A stretch of 64,000 bases of DNA from JAVJQS01 sp040218815 (GTDB taxonomy: Bacteria > Bacteroidota > Bacteroidia > Flavobacteriales_E > Vicingaceae). The DNA is taken from assembly GCA_040218815.1 (NCBI GenBank), contig JAVJQS010000003.1, forward strand, positions 248,001-312,000. The letters run 5' to 3'. The notes below the pieces were generated by a model. The model was not told where the DNA came from. It did no database searches and worked only from the letters and a program-made list of their open reading frames with translations. Positions 9,165-18,228 of the stretch are shown one piece after another. Position numbers and translations under genes: made by a program. Positions within the stretch are counted from its first letter, which is position 1; each line of letters opens with the position of its first letter.

Positions 9165-10949
9165 CTAATTAAGCTCTATTTCATAGAATGAAATAGAAAT
9201 TTCTCCCACTAAGGGGAGTTTTTGCTTGTTATAGATATAAACTGACATTTGATCTGCTTCTTCAAAATCCATCATGGTATAAGTAAAATCAAAAGTTATT
9301 GTGCCATTTTCATCGATTGCTGCTGAAGTTACTGGCGCTATTCCGCCGTAGGTCAGCTTTTCCCCATTAGATGTATTTTCTTGAGTAAAGAGTATAACAG
9401 CTTGATTCTGCATGGTCATATTTTTCAAAGTTCCTTTACATCTTACAAAACCAGCTTGTGATGGTCTATTATCCATCAAATTAATAAATTCATCCTCCCC
9501 ATTTATTTGAGTGCGCTTTTCAAAAAGCTTCTTCCTTTTTAAAAATTCTTTTCTTTCGAATAAAGCTAAATTAGAAATCGGGTCGGTATGAATGATGCTG
9601 TAATCTTTATTAAATAGGCTATCCTTATCTGAAAACTCAATCAAATAATCTTGCATTATAATAGGTTCAGTAACTATAGTTTGTAATGCATTTATAGGGA
9701 GATTATAGATTCTACTCATGGCGTTATCTTGATTGTAGTAAACCCCTGCAGTACTTGGAGGAATCCCATTTACTCGTTCAGGAATTTTAGTTAACAACTC
9801 CATATCAAAGTGTTCAGCTTGATACACCATAGTGTGAGTAAAATTTGCTTTGTTTAGAAATAAGATTAAAATCACGCAGGAAAAAGCTAGGGAGATTCCT
9901 GTCCATCTGATTTGGTCCAAAGCAAAAGCAATACTTCCGTAAAATAAAAATATTAAATAAGCTGCACTTCTGTTTTCTGGGAAGTTAACCCCTACTAATT
10001 TGTTTAGTATAAAAATAAATCCCAAGCATAGAAGAAGCAGAGTTGTAAAATAGCTAGAAATTAAAAAAAGCGTTAACTGCTTTTTTTGGACAGTAAATAG
10101 ACTTATGAAAACCCCTACAAGTAAAATAATCAAAATAACTAATGTAAACATATTAGGCGTTTTCCATAAATATCTTACCAAAGGCTCAACTGTTGTGGTG
10201 TAAAAATTATTAGCCGCACCCATATACAGTTTTCCACTTCTTTGTAATTCAAGAGAGTAATCGATGGCTAAGCCTAAAAAAATAATAGTGATAAGAAAGT
10301 AGCTAAGCTGTTCAATTTTTTTAGTAAACCTCTCTTTTAAAGAGAGTTTAAAAAGAAGTAGATAGCAAAAAACAGTGATTATAATAGGCAAGATAGATAA
10401 GTTCGAATAAAGCGCAAGAAGGGATGCTAATAAGAAGTAAAATAATGATAGCGAGTTGCGGTATTTCATATAAATAGCCCCTTGACAAATGGCCCACATT
10501 AAAAATGCCCAAGCGAGTCCATAGCCTCGAGCAAGACTAAAAAAGTCAAGAATAAAGGGAGTGCAGGTTAAACTGATTAGAAAAAAATAAAATGCTTCCT
10601 TTTTTTTAAAAAAACGATAAAATGCTACAATCGAAAAAAAATATAATGGGAAGCTCAATACATTAGGAAGACGGGTAACCCAAATAGCATCTGATTGAAA
10701 AAGTCGTATAAATAACCCGCCAAGTAAACTATTCAAAAACTGATTATTAGCATCAAAATATCCTTGATGTGGAAGTGGATTCCAATCAATCATATAGGCC
10801 CAAATACTAACTATTTCATCATGAACATAAAAGACAGTAAATACGCGAATGATAATATAGCTCATCAAAATACCAAACAGACACAAGATGATAAGCTTAT
10901 CTATCTTCGAATTTATTTCGATTGTTGTTTCTTTAGCGCTATCAATCAT
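9165..10949 (-). CDS. Multi-span GT-C-like membrane protein
   Basis: Protein of 594 residues. After a short cytosolic N-terminus there are about ten to twelve hydrophobic segments, then a soluble C-terminal region from about residue 390. The arrangement resembles GT-C glycosyltransferases (PMT/ArnT-like): an acidic pair in the first extracytoplasmic loop (FYVHDEIVS), and the segment SLARGYGLAWAFLMW where such enzymes carry a conserved Arg. If so, it would move a sugar from a polyprenyl-phosphate donor at the outer face of the membrane. I do not see enough to assign a family member with confidence. It is transcribed alone, divergent from the helicase gene. Confidence 0.6.
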   Translation of the reverse strand: MIDSAKETTIEINSKIDKLIILCLFGILMSYIIIRVFTVFYVHDEIVSIWAYMIDWNPLPHQGYFDANNQFLNSLLGGLFIRLFQSDAIWVTRLPNVLSFPLYFFSIVAFYRFFKKKEAFYFFLISLTCTPFILDFFSLARGYGLAWAFLMWAICQGAIYMKYRNSLSLFYFLLASLLALYSNLSILPIIITVFCYLLLFKLSLKERFTKKIEQLSYFLITIIFLGLAIDYSLELQRSGKLYMGAANNFYTTTVEPLVRYLWKTPNMFTLVILIILLVGVFISLFTVQKKQLTLFLISSYFTTLLLLCLGFIFILNKLVGVNFPENRSAAYLIFLFYGSIAFALDQIRWTGISLAFSCVILILFLNKANFTHTMVYQAEHFDMELLTKIPERVNGIPPSTAGVYYNQDNAMSRIYNLPINALQTIVTEPIIMQDYLIEFSDKDSLFNKDYSIIHTDPISNLALFERKEFLKRKKLFEKRTQINGEDEFINLMDNRPSQAGFVRCKGTLKNMTMQNQAVILFTQENTSNGEKLTYGGIAPVTSAAIDENGTITFDFTYTMMDFEEADQMSVYIYNKQKLPLVGEISISFYEIELN

Positions 10950-10991
10950 TCTGAATAATAAGAAGTATAAAAATAGCTAAATCTTAAGGTG

Positions 10992-11023
10992 TTGATTAAA
11001 TCCATTCATTAAACCTACTTTTG
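10992..11023 (+). promoter_or_regulatory. Promoter of the DEAD-box helicase gene
   Basis: TTG at 10992-10994 and TACTTTTG at 11016-11023, spacer 21 bases; start codon 35 bases downstream. Confidence 0.6.
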
Positions 11024-11057
11024 CACTTTCAATCATTAGTGATTTCCCACATATTTT

Positions 11058-12314
11058 ATGACATTTAAAGAATTAGATCTTATAGATCCTATCCTACAAG
11101 CATTGGATGCAAAAGGATATACCCACCCAACTCCAATTCAAGAACAATCGATTCCAATCCTTTTAAAAAAGAGAGACTTATTAGGTTGTGCTCAAACCGG
11201 CACTGGTAAAACAGCTGCTTTCACAATCCCAATTTTACAGCACTTAGCTGAAGAAGTTCAACCTAAAGAACACAAGCAAATTAAGGCCTTAATTGTAACT
11301 CCCACTAGAGAGTTAGCCTTACAAATTGCTGAAAGTATTGAAGATTATGGTAAAAACCTGCACCTAAGGAGTACTGTTATTTTTGGCGGTGTTAATCAAA
11401 ACCCACAAACAAGACGACTGCAGCAAGGTGTTGATATTTTAGTAGCTACTCCAGGTCGACTATTAGATTTAATGAATCAAGGGTTCATTACATTGAAGCA
11501 TGTTAAATACTTTGTATTAGATGAAGCTGACCAAATGTTGGATATGGGATTTATTCACGATATCAAGAAACTATTGGTTAAATTACCTCAACAACGACAG
11601 TCGTTATTCTTTTCAGCTACAATGCCGCCTGCTATTGTTGAGCTTTCAAAAAAGATTTTAGGAAATCCTGAGCGCGTAACTATAGCACCGGAAAAAACAA
11701 CCGCGGAGAAGGTTGAACAATCCTTATACCGGGTAAGTAAAGGTGACAAAATTAAGTTGTTGGTACACCTTATTGAAGGTAAGAACGCCTCTTCTACCTT
11801 GGTTTTTTCACGCACAAAACACGGTGCCAACAAAATTGTAAAAAAATTAGACCAAGCGGGAATTGAGGCTCAAGCCATACATGGTAATAAGTCTCAAGCA
11901 GCAAGAGTAAAAGCGCTCAATGGCTTCAAAGAAGGAAGTGTAAAAGTATTAGTGGCCACCGATATTGCAGCAAGAGGGATTGATGTAGAGGAACTTTCAT
12001 TAGTAGTAAATTACGACTTACCAAATGTGCCAGAAACTTATGTTCACCGAATTGGTAGAACTGGGAGAGCTGACGCAAGTGGTGTAGCTATATCCTTTTG
12101 TGATGCAGAAGAAATAGGGTATTTAAGAGATATTCAAAAATTAATCAAACAGGATGTCCCATTGATAAAAGATCAACCCTTTCACGATACTGAAAAGGAA
12201 AGAGCACCTCAAAAGGCTCAGCGGAATAATCAATCAAATCGAAAGCCTCGACCAGGAAATAAGAGCAATAACAAGAGTCGCAATCGACAAGCAAACAATA
12301 GAAGCAAAAATTAA
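11058..12314 (+). CDS. DEAD-box ATP-dependent RNA helicase, RhlE-like
   Basis: RNA helicase of 418 residues with all motifs in order: Q motif (HPTPIQEQSIP), Walker A AQTGTGKT, PTRELA, DEAD, SAT, the V motif ATDIAARGIDV and HRIGRTGR. The core is about 370 residues, followed by a ~45-residue Lys/Arg/Asn-rich tail (QRNNQSNRKPRPGNKSNNK) that would help bind RNA. Such proteins act in ribosome assembly or RNA turnover, often under cold stress. It is monocistronic; the RhlE-like label rests on the short C-terminus and motif style, not on a search. Confidence 0.93.
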   Translation: MTFKELDLIDPILQALDAKGYTHPTPIQEQSIPILLKKRDLLGCAQTGTGKTAAFTIPILQHLAEEVQPKEHKQIKALIVTPTRELALQIAESIEDYGKNLHLRSTVIFGGVNQNPQTRRLQQGVDILVATPGRLLDLMNQGFITLKHVKYFVLDEADQMLDMGFIHDIKKLLVKLPQQRQSLFFSATMPPAIVELSKKILGNPERVTIAPEKTTAEKVEQSLYRVSKGDKIKLLVHLIEGKNASSTLVFSRTKHGANKIVKKLDQAGIEAQAIHGNKSQAARVKALNGFKEGSVKVLVATDIAARGIDVEELSLVVNYDLPNVPETYVHRIGRTGRADASGVAISFCDAEEIGYLRDIQKLIKQDVPLIKDQPFHDTEKERAPQKAQRNNQSNRKPRPGNKSNNKSRNRQANNRSKN

Positions 12315-12477
12315 TTTGCTTCAAATTAAGAGTTAATATACTAAATATCAGATAAATAAATCTACATTTTGAGGGATTAGAATTATCACTTGTTAAGCAC
12401 AAAACTTTAGTCTCCTTCATTTCGTATTAGTCATTTATTCTAACTATTGCATACCTTGCAGAATTAAACTCAAAAGA

Positions 12478-13197
12478 ATGAATAAACTATTCACAACAAT
12501 AATAGCTCTATTTCTTATGGTGCCGCTTATCGCTCAAGATAATGACGCTAAAGAATTCCAGAAGCACATTATATCTATCCAAGCAGGACTTGCGATTCCT
12601 TCAGATGATCTATCAGATGCAAAACAAGAAGATGTTAACGCATCTGCCGCTTCAGGAATAACTGCAGGGTTAGACTATCAGCATAATGTAAGTAAGTATA
12701 TTGGAATTAATATATTATTACGAGCCTATACCTTTCCTATAGATGAGAATACTACCCTAAAAGATTTTGAAAACAATCCATCAGCAGTTGTCACTCTGGA
12801 AACTGAACCTTATGCACTTGGTTTCTTAGGTCTTGGTTTTACAATCCAATATGGTGGACTAGTGCAAGGCTATGTAAGTCCATTTATTGGTTATGGTGGA
12901 ATGCGAAGCCCTGAGATTGTTATAGGAGAAACTGTTGGTGTTGATTATAGTAAGATTACACGAGATTACTCTTCAGACTTAGGCATAATGTATGGAGCAG
13001 ACTTTGGAATTAGAGTGAAAGTAGCTAAAGTATTGCTTTTGGGAATTAATGGCGAATACTTATCTGCCTCAGAATTTGAGTTTGAAGGTGATGTAAGCAC
13101 CCAGCGTAACAATGATCCTAAAGAAGCTACTCCTTACGAATTCAAGCAGGATTTTTCTACCTTTAGTGTGGCATTGAAAGTAGGGTTCATTTTTTAG
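12478..13197 (+). CDS. Outer-membrane beta-barrel protein of unknown function
   Basis: Protein of 239 residues with a signal peptide (MNKLFTTIIALFLMVPLIAQ) and alternating hydrophobic/polar strands ending in the aromatic C-terminal strand FSTFSVALKVGFIF, typical of small 8- to 10-stranded outer-membrane barrels. It is Gly-rich in the strand turns (LGFLGLGF, PFIGYGGM). No catalytic motif is visible. It stands alone between the helicase gene and a peptidase gene, in the same direction; about 160 bases upstream contain only a weak promoter-like TACCTTGC. Function cannot be assigned beyond location. Confidence 0.7.
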   Translation: MNKLFTTIIALFLMVPLIAQDNDAKEFQKHIISIQAGLAIPSDDLSDAKQEDVNASAASGITAGLDYQHNVSKYIGINILLRAYTFPIDENTTLKDFENNPSAVVTLETEPYALGFLGLGFTIQYGGLVQGYVSPFIGYGGMRSPEIVIGETVGVDYSKITRDYSSDLGIMYGADFGIRVKVAKVLLLGINGEYLSASEFEFEGDVSTQRNNDPKEATPYEFKQDFSTFSVALKVGFIF

Positions 13198-13270
13198 ATT
13201 CACTGATTGATAGTTTAACTCTGAATTATAGTTTAATTACCTTATTAGGTTTACTTATCATTTAAAATTG

Positions 13271-13975
13271 ATGGTTAAACAGCATCTATTTAATTACCTT
13301 TATAAGAAGAACAATTACTTTCAGCAGCTTTCCGGAAAAAATCAAGCCAAATTTGCCAGACGCTGTTTCCGTTTTATGCGTTCAACCACATTTGTTTCTT
13401 CAGATGAAATTGAGCTTTCAAATGAAATGAAGGTGCTCACGTCAAGTGCATTTATTCAATTGACCTTTGGTTTAAGAAGATACCGATTAAATTGGTTTCA
13501 ACGAATCAAAATTGTACATAAACCCTATCGATATAAAATGAATAATGTTTCGTTTCACGGAGACACCAACCCTGTAACTAAACAAATCAATATGGTGTGG
13601 CCAGTTATTTTAAAAGGCTTTGAAATTCCAGATGATGCATTGAATCTCTCAATTCATGAATTGGCGCATGTTATCGTATTGGAAAATTCAAAATCCTTCT
13701 TCTTTTATAGCTACTTCAATCAACGCAAGTGGAGCAGATGGAAAAAAAGTGCTAGAAAAGAAATGGAACACTTAAAATCAGGGCGAAATTCATTTTTTAG
13801 AAGCTATGGAAGCAGGAACCTCATGGAGTTTTTTGCAGTTTCAACTGAAGCATTTTTTGAACAATCGGCAGCTTACAGCATAAAATACCCAAAACTATTT
13901 GAAGCACACTGTTTATTATTAAATCAGGATCCAAGAAATTTTAACGCACCAAGGTTGAAGAAGCGTTTGATTTAA
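13271..13975 (+). CDS. M90 (MtfA-like) zinc-dependent peptidase
   Basis: Cytosolic protein of 234 residues. The zinc motif HELAH lies at residues 129-133 (SIHELAHVIVLEN), and the third-ligand region MEFFAVSTEAFFEQ follows about 75 residues later, as in MtfA and the related anthrax-lethal-factor fold. In E. coli MtfA binds the Mlc repressor and links to glucose uptake; Bacteroidota homologues have no known partner. The ATG at 13271 is preferred over the adjacent TTG. There is no signal peptide. The last residues (APRLKKRLI) are basic. Confidence 0.85.
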   Translation: MVKQHLFNYLYKKNNYFQQLSGKNQAKFARRCFRFMRSTTFVSSDEIELSNEMKVLTSSAFIQLTFGLRRYRLNWFQRIKIVHKPYRYKMNNVSFHGDTNPVTKQINMVWPVILKGFEIPDDALNLSIHELAHVIVLENSKSFFFYSYFNQRKWSRWKKSARKEMEHLKSGRNSFFRSYGSRNLMEFFAVSTEAFFEQSAAYSIKYPKLFEAHCLLLNQDPRNFNAPRLKKRLI

Positions 13976-14008
13976 CGTTTACTAACGTGTTACTTCATTC
14001 GTTTCCAA

Positions 14009-14016
14009 TAATTTTG
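14009..14016 (+). promoter_or_regulatory. -7 promoter element upstream of the OMP_b-brl_3-type receptor gene
   Basis: TAATTTTG fits the Bacteroidota -7 box TAnnTTTG, 78 bases before the ATG. No clear -33 TTG. Confidence 0.45.
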
Positions 14017-14094
14017 CACGGATAAACAGCAAATTCCTAAACAATTATAGGTTTCAGCACTTCTATTGAAAAACAAGTTAAGCCAAGTAGTACT

Positions 14095-16512
14095 ATGATT
14101 AAAACCTACCTCAGGGTCTTTTTGCTTCTAATTGCATTTGCTTGTTTTAATCCTACTGTATTTTCTCAAGAATCAAGTAGTAAGTTACCTACAATTTCGG
14201 GGAAAGTTGTTGATGAAAGTAAGCAAGCTGTTGCGTTTGCGAACGTAGCATTATATCAAGCAGAAGACTCTAGCCTTGTAAAGGGAGAAGTAACTGATGT
14301 CAATGGAAATTTCAGTATTAAAGCACAACCATCTAACTACTACCTTAAGATTACTTTTCTATCTTATCAGGCTAAAGTTAAGGGCAACCTTAGATTAACA
14401 ACTAAAAACATAGAACTTGGTGTAATTCAGCTTCGCGCTAGCACACAAAATCTGGATGAAGTTGAAGTAACTGCGGAGCGAAGTCAAATGGAACTTAAAT
14501 TAGATAAACGGGTTTTTAACATTGAAAAAGATTTATCAAATGCAGGAGCAAATGCTGCTGAAATTTTAGACAACATTCCTTCGGTTCAAGTAGACGTTGA
14601 AGGAAATATCAGCCTTCGTGGAAGTCAAAATGTACGGGTATTAATCGATGGGAAAATGTCCTCCATTACAGGAACAAGTACTGCAGATGTTTTACGCCAG
14701 TTTTCAGGCAATATGATTGAAAAAGTGGAAGTAATAACAAATCCTTCCGCTCGTTACGATGCTGAAGGAGAAGTAGGTATAATAAATATAGTTTTGAAGA
14801 AAGAAGAAAGAAGAGGAATCAACGGCAGTGTTGAAGCTGTTGCTGGGTATCCCGACAACTACAGGGGGTCATTCAATCTTAACTATAGAACAGAAAAATT
14901 AAACCTTTTTACCTCTTACGGAGCTAATTATCGGAGGTCACCAGGGGGAGGGAGTTCTTTCCAAACCTTCAATGGTCCTGATACATCCTACATTTATGAA
15001 AGTGAAAACGAGCGGGAACGGGGTGGCTTTTCAAATAATATTCGGTTGGGTTCAGACTGGTTCATCAATAATAAGAACACTATAACTGTTGCAGGTATCT
15101 ATCAGTTTTCAGATGAAAAAAATATAACAGAGTTAACTTATCGGGATTTATTTTCAAGCGGAGAATTATATCGAGAAGTGCTTAGAACAGATACTGAAAA
15201 TGAAGATGGGAAGACATTAGAATCATCCATTAATTACACCAAAACCTTTGATAGAGAGGATCAAAAATTTACTGTTGATTTGCAATGGAGTGAGAGAGAT
15301 GATCTAGAAAAATCAGACATAACCGAAGAAAATTTTTTAACCAATAATACGCTCATTCAGAAGAGTAGAAATGTTGAAGCCAATAAAACATATTTAATTC
15401 AAAGTGATTACATCTTGCCAATTGGAGAAGATGGAATGTTCGAAACTGGAGTCAGAACAACCTTAAGAACGGTTGAAAATGATTTCAAAGTAGAACAATT
15501 GGATAGCAACAATCAATTTGAGGTGTTTCAAAATTTTAATAATGACTTTATATACCAAGAGAATATCTATGCAGCTTATGTCATGTATGGTAATAAAATA
15601 AATAACTTTTCTTATCAAGCAGGCTTAAGAGCAGAGTATTCTGACATTGGAACTGAGTTAAAAATTGGAGGGGAAACTAATAGCTATAAATATCTTAACT
15701 TTTTCCCATCTGCTCATTTATCCTACGAATTAGAAAATAAAGATAACTTTCAACTTAGCTACAGCAGAAGAATCAACAGGCCCCGCTTTCGTTACCTCCT
15801 CCCCTTTTCTAACTTTAGTGATGCAAGAAATATTTATGCCGGAAATCCAGACCTCCAACCAGAATACAGTGACTCCTATGAATTGGGCTATTTAAAGTAT
15901 TTTGAAAAAGGGTCAATATACTCCAGTTTTTATTATCGTTATAGAACAGGAGTGATTGACCGAATTACAATTACAGATAGTTTAGGCATTGCTACTCGTT
16001 TGCCTGTTAATCTGGCAACAGAAAATAATTTTGGTTTTGAAGCCAATGGAAGCTATAAGTTCAACAAAAAAATAAGTATGAATGCCAATGTAAACTTCTA
16101 TCGTTCAATAAGCAAAGGAAGCTATGAGGGTCAGGAGTTAAATAATGATGTTTTTACTTGGAATGGAAGAATGGTAGGAAAGGCTGAAATACTGCCAAAA
16201 TTAGACTTTCAGACCTCCTTTAATTACAGAGCTCCACAAAAAACAAATCAAGGGAGACAAAAATCTTTGTATTCTCTAGATCTTTCTTTATCGAAAGATG
16301 TTTTAAAAGGAAAAGGAACGATAGTAGCTAGTGTTAGAGATGTATTTAACAGTCGCAAATGGAGAGCTATTGTTGAAACGGAGAACTTATATAGGGAAAG
16401 TGAATTTCAATGGAGAGCGAGACAATTTTTAGTGTCGTTTTCTTACCGAATTAATCAGAAAAAAAACAGAGGTGATCGAGATAATTACGAGGGAAATGGC
16501 GATGATTTTTAG
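14095..16512 (+). CDS. TonB-dependent-receptor-like outer-membrane barrel with carboxypeptidase regulatory domain
   Basis: Outer-membrane protein of 805 residues. Signal peptide to about residue 24 (FLLLIAFACFNPTVFSQ), a CarboxypepD_reg-like beta-sandwich (ISGKVVDESKQAVAFANVALY through FLSYQAK, ~30-115), a plug-like domain (ILDNIPSVQVDVEGNISLRG ... VRVLIDGKMSS ... VEVITNPSARYDAEGEVGIINI), then a ~550-residue barrel ending in FLVSFSYRINQKKN. The sequence style matches the OMP_b-brl_3 branch rather than SusC: it lacks SusC signatures and no SusD follows. Substrate unknown. A short acidic/basic tail after the last strand is slightly unusual. Confidence 0.88.
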   Translation: MIKTYLRVFLLLIAFACFNPTVFSQESSSKLPTISGKVVDESKQAVAFANVALYQAEDSSLVKGEVTDVNGNFSIKAQPSNYYLKITFLSYQAKVKGNLRLTTKNIELGVIQLRASTQNLDEVEVTAERSQMELKLDKRVFNIEKDLSNAGANAAEILDNIPSVQVDVEGNISLRGSQNVRVLIDGKMSSITGTSTADVLRQFSGNMIEKVEVITNPSARYDAEGEVGIINIVLKKEERRGINGSVEAVAGYPDNYRGSFNLNYRTEKLNLFTSYGANYRRSPGGGSSFQTFNGPDTSYIYESENERERGGFSNNIRLGSDWFINNKNTITVAGIYQFSDEKNITELTYRDLFSSGELYREVLRTDTENEDGKTLESSINYTKTFDREDQKFTVDLQWSERDDLEKSDITEENFLTNNTLIQKSRNVEANKTYLIQSDYILPIGEDGMFETGVRTTLRTVENDFKVEQLDSNNQFEVFQNFNNDFIYQENIYAAYVMYGNKINNFSYQAGLRAEYSDIGTELKIGGETNSYKYLNFFPSAHLSYELENKDNFQLSYSRRINRPRFRYLLPFSNFSDARNIYAGNPDLQPEYSDSYELGYLKYFEKGSIYSSFYYRYRTGVIDRITITDSLGIATRLPVNLATENNFGFEANGSYKFNKKISMNANVNFYRSISKGSYEGQELNNDVFTWNGRMVGKAEILPKLDFQTSFNYRAPQKTNQGRQKSLYSLDLSLSKDVLKGKGTIVASVRDVFNSRKWRAIVETENLYRESEFQWRARQFLVSFSYRINQKKNRGDRDNYEGNGDDF

Positions 16513-16613
16513 AAGCACTAAACCCTTCCATTGCTGATTTAACCATGCAAAATTGCTTAACTATTAATTTAAATTCTTATCTTTTCAACTTATTTTTAAT
16601 TTACAATAACACT

Positions 16614-18098
16614 ATGAAAAAAATTATACTAACTTGTTTAGGAATTTCAATAAGCTTACTAAGTCTCTCACAATGGACTACCAAAGCAGATATGCTAGGT
16701 GATGGAAAGAACCATATAGTAGCCTTTTCAATAGATTCTTTTGGATATGCAATTAGTGGTCTTAGTGGAAATACTGTTTACAGCAGCGCTGTTAGATATG
16801 ACCCAAGTAATGACTCTTGGTCATCATTAACCAATTTCCCAGGTGGTCCTAGAGGTTTTGCTGTCGGAGGTTCTTACGACGGCAAAGGCTATGTTGGCTT
16901 TGGTTTAGGATTTCCACCTATCCAGAACGCACCTCTTACTTATTTTAATGATTTATGGGAGTACAATCCAGATACCGATACTTGGACAGAGCTAACACCT
17001 TGTCCGTGCCTTGGAAGACGTCATCCCGCTTTTGTAACCACTACAAATGGAAAAATATTTGTTGGGCTAGGTGATGGCTTAGATTCAGCAGGATTAGGTG
17101 ATTCTGGATTTAAAGACTGGTGGGAATATGATATCAGTACAGATACTTGGACTCGCAAAGCTGATCTTCCAGGAGATGGAAGACATCACCCTTATTACTT
17201 TGGGATAGGAACTGATGCTTATGCTGGATTTGGTGATAATGCAGGCTTAATTTATGATGATTTTTATAAATACGATGCTGTAGCTGAAACTTGGACTACA
17301 CTGAATGATTTCCCAGGGGAAGCAAGAGTAGCTGGTGGACAATTTTCATACAATGGTCATGGGTACATTGTAGACGGTGAAGGATCAGATCATTTTAACT
17401 TAGATGAAGCTGAATATTATAAATACTATCCTGCCACTGATAGCTGGGAGCAATTAGCCTCTCATTCTGGAATCGGGCTATGGGCAGTGGGATCATTTAC
17501 AATTGGTAATTTGGTTTATGTTGTAGGTGGAGATGATTTTGGACCGGGAGGTGACTTCTCCATTAGAACTTTATGGGCTTATTCACTGGAAGTAAAACCT
17601 GTTGACAGTGCCCTCACTGCCAGCTCTACTGGCCTTTCACTCGATGCAGACTTTTTTGATGAACGAGCAAGCTTTCAATGGGTAGATTGTAATAATAATT
17701 TTAGTCCACTTCCTGGTGAAACGAATCGTTCAATTGTTATCCCTCAAGATGGAACGTATGCTTTAATTGTAACCTATTCAGAAGGTGGAAAAGATACCTC
17801 TGACTGTTATACTGGTCCAGTTTCTGTGCAAGAAAATAACTTGGATTTAGACAATTATATTTCAGTATACCCAAATCCAGTTAAAAATGTTCTAAAAATT
17901 GAGCAGAAGCAAGAACTTAATGAAACTATTGAGTATACCATTGTTAATTTGCTTGGGATGGAAGTAATGAAAGGAGTAATCAATAATAATGTATCAAATA
18001 CACTAGACCTTAGTGGTTTTGAAAATGGTGTGTACTTTTTAATTTTACGTTCTAATGAGACAGAGCAGAAAGTTATAAAAATTAAAAAAATAGACTAA
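16614..18098 (+). CDS. Secreted Kelch-repeat protein with T9SS sorting domain
   Basis: Protein of 494 residues from the ATG in front of the signal peptide (MKKIILTCLGISISLLSLSQ); the upstream in-frame ATG would add 23 residues ahead of it and is less likely. Five or so Kelch blades follow, with repeated WEYNPDTDTW, WWEYDISTDTW, FYKYDAVAETW and YYKYYPATDSW motifs and GG/GDG turns, so a beta-propeller is expected. A linker domain with Cys residues leads to a C-terminal type A sorting domain (SVYPNPVKNVLKIEQK ... GVYFLILRSNETEQKVIKI) that directs export by the type IX system and probably surface attachment. Ligand unknown. Confidence 0.88.
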   Translation: MKKIILTCLGISISLLSLSQWTTKADMLGDGKNHIVAFSIDSFGYAISGLSGNTVYSSAVRYDPSNDSWSSLTNFPGGPRGFAVGGSYDGKGYVGFGLGFPPIQNAPLTYFNDLWEYNPDTDTWTELTPCPCLGRRHPAFVTTTNGKIFVGLGDGLDSAGLGDSGFKDWWEYDISTDTWTRKADLPGDGRHHPYYFGIGTDAYAGFGDNAGLIYDDFYKYDAVAETWTTLNDFPGEARVAGGQFSYNGHGYIVDGEGSDHFNLDEAEYYKYYPATDSWEQLASHSGIGLWAVGSFTIGNLVYVVGGDDFGPGGDFSIRTLWAYSLEVKPVDSALTASSTGLSLDADFFDERASFQWVDCNNNFSPLPGETNRSIVIPQDGTYALIVTYSEGGKDTSDCYTGPVSVQENNLDLDNYISVYPNPVKNVLKIEQKQELNETIEYTIVNLLGMEVMKGVINNNVSNTLDLSGFENGVYFLILRSNETEQKVIKIKKID

Positions 18099-18120
18099 TT
18101 AAGTATTTGACTAGTAATTA

Positions 18121-18167
18121 AAGAGCCAATAGCAAGGAAATCAATTTTCTTGCTAGTGGCTCTTTCT
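18121..18167 (+). terminator. Rho-independent terminator after the Kelch gene
   Basis: Two-part stem AAGAGCCA / TGGCTCTT (18121-18128, 18157-18164) and AGCAAG / CTTGCT (18131-18136, 18149-18154) with two-base internal bulges and a short T-rich tail. It may also serve the convergent permease gene. Confidence 0.8.
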
Positions 18168-18228
18168 CATTCTAAGATGCAAGATTATTGTAGTGAAATA
18201 TTGTTTGAGCTTTATATACGATAGCTCT

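Noticed and set aside
14095..16512. SusC/SusD polysaccharide-utilisation locus
   Set aside because: No SusD-like gene or glycoside hydrolase follows either TonB-type receptor in the window.
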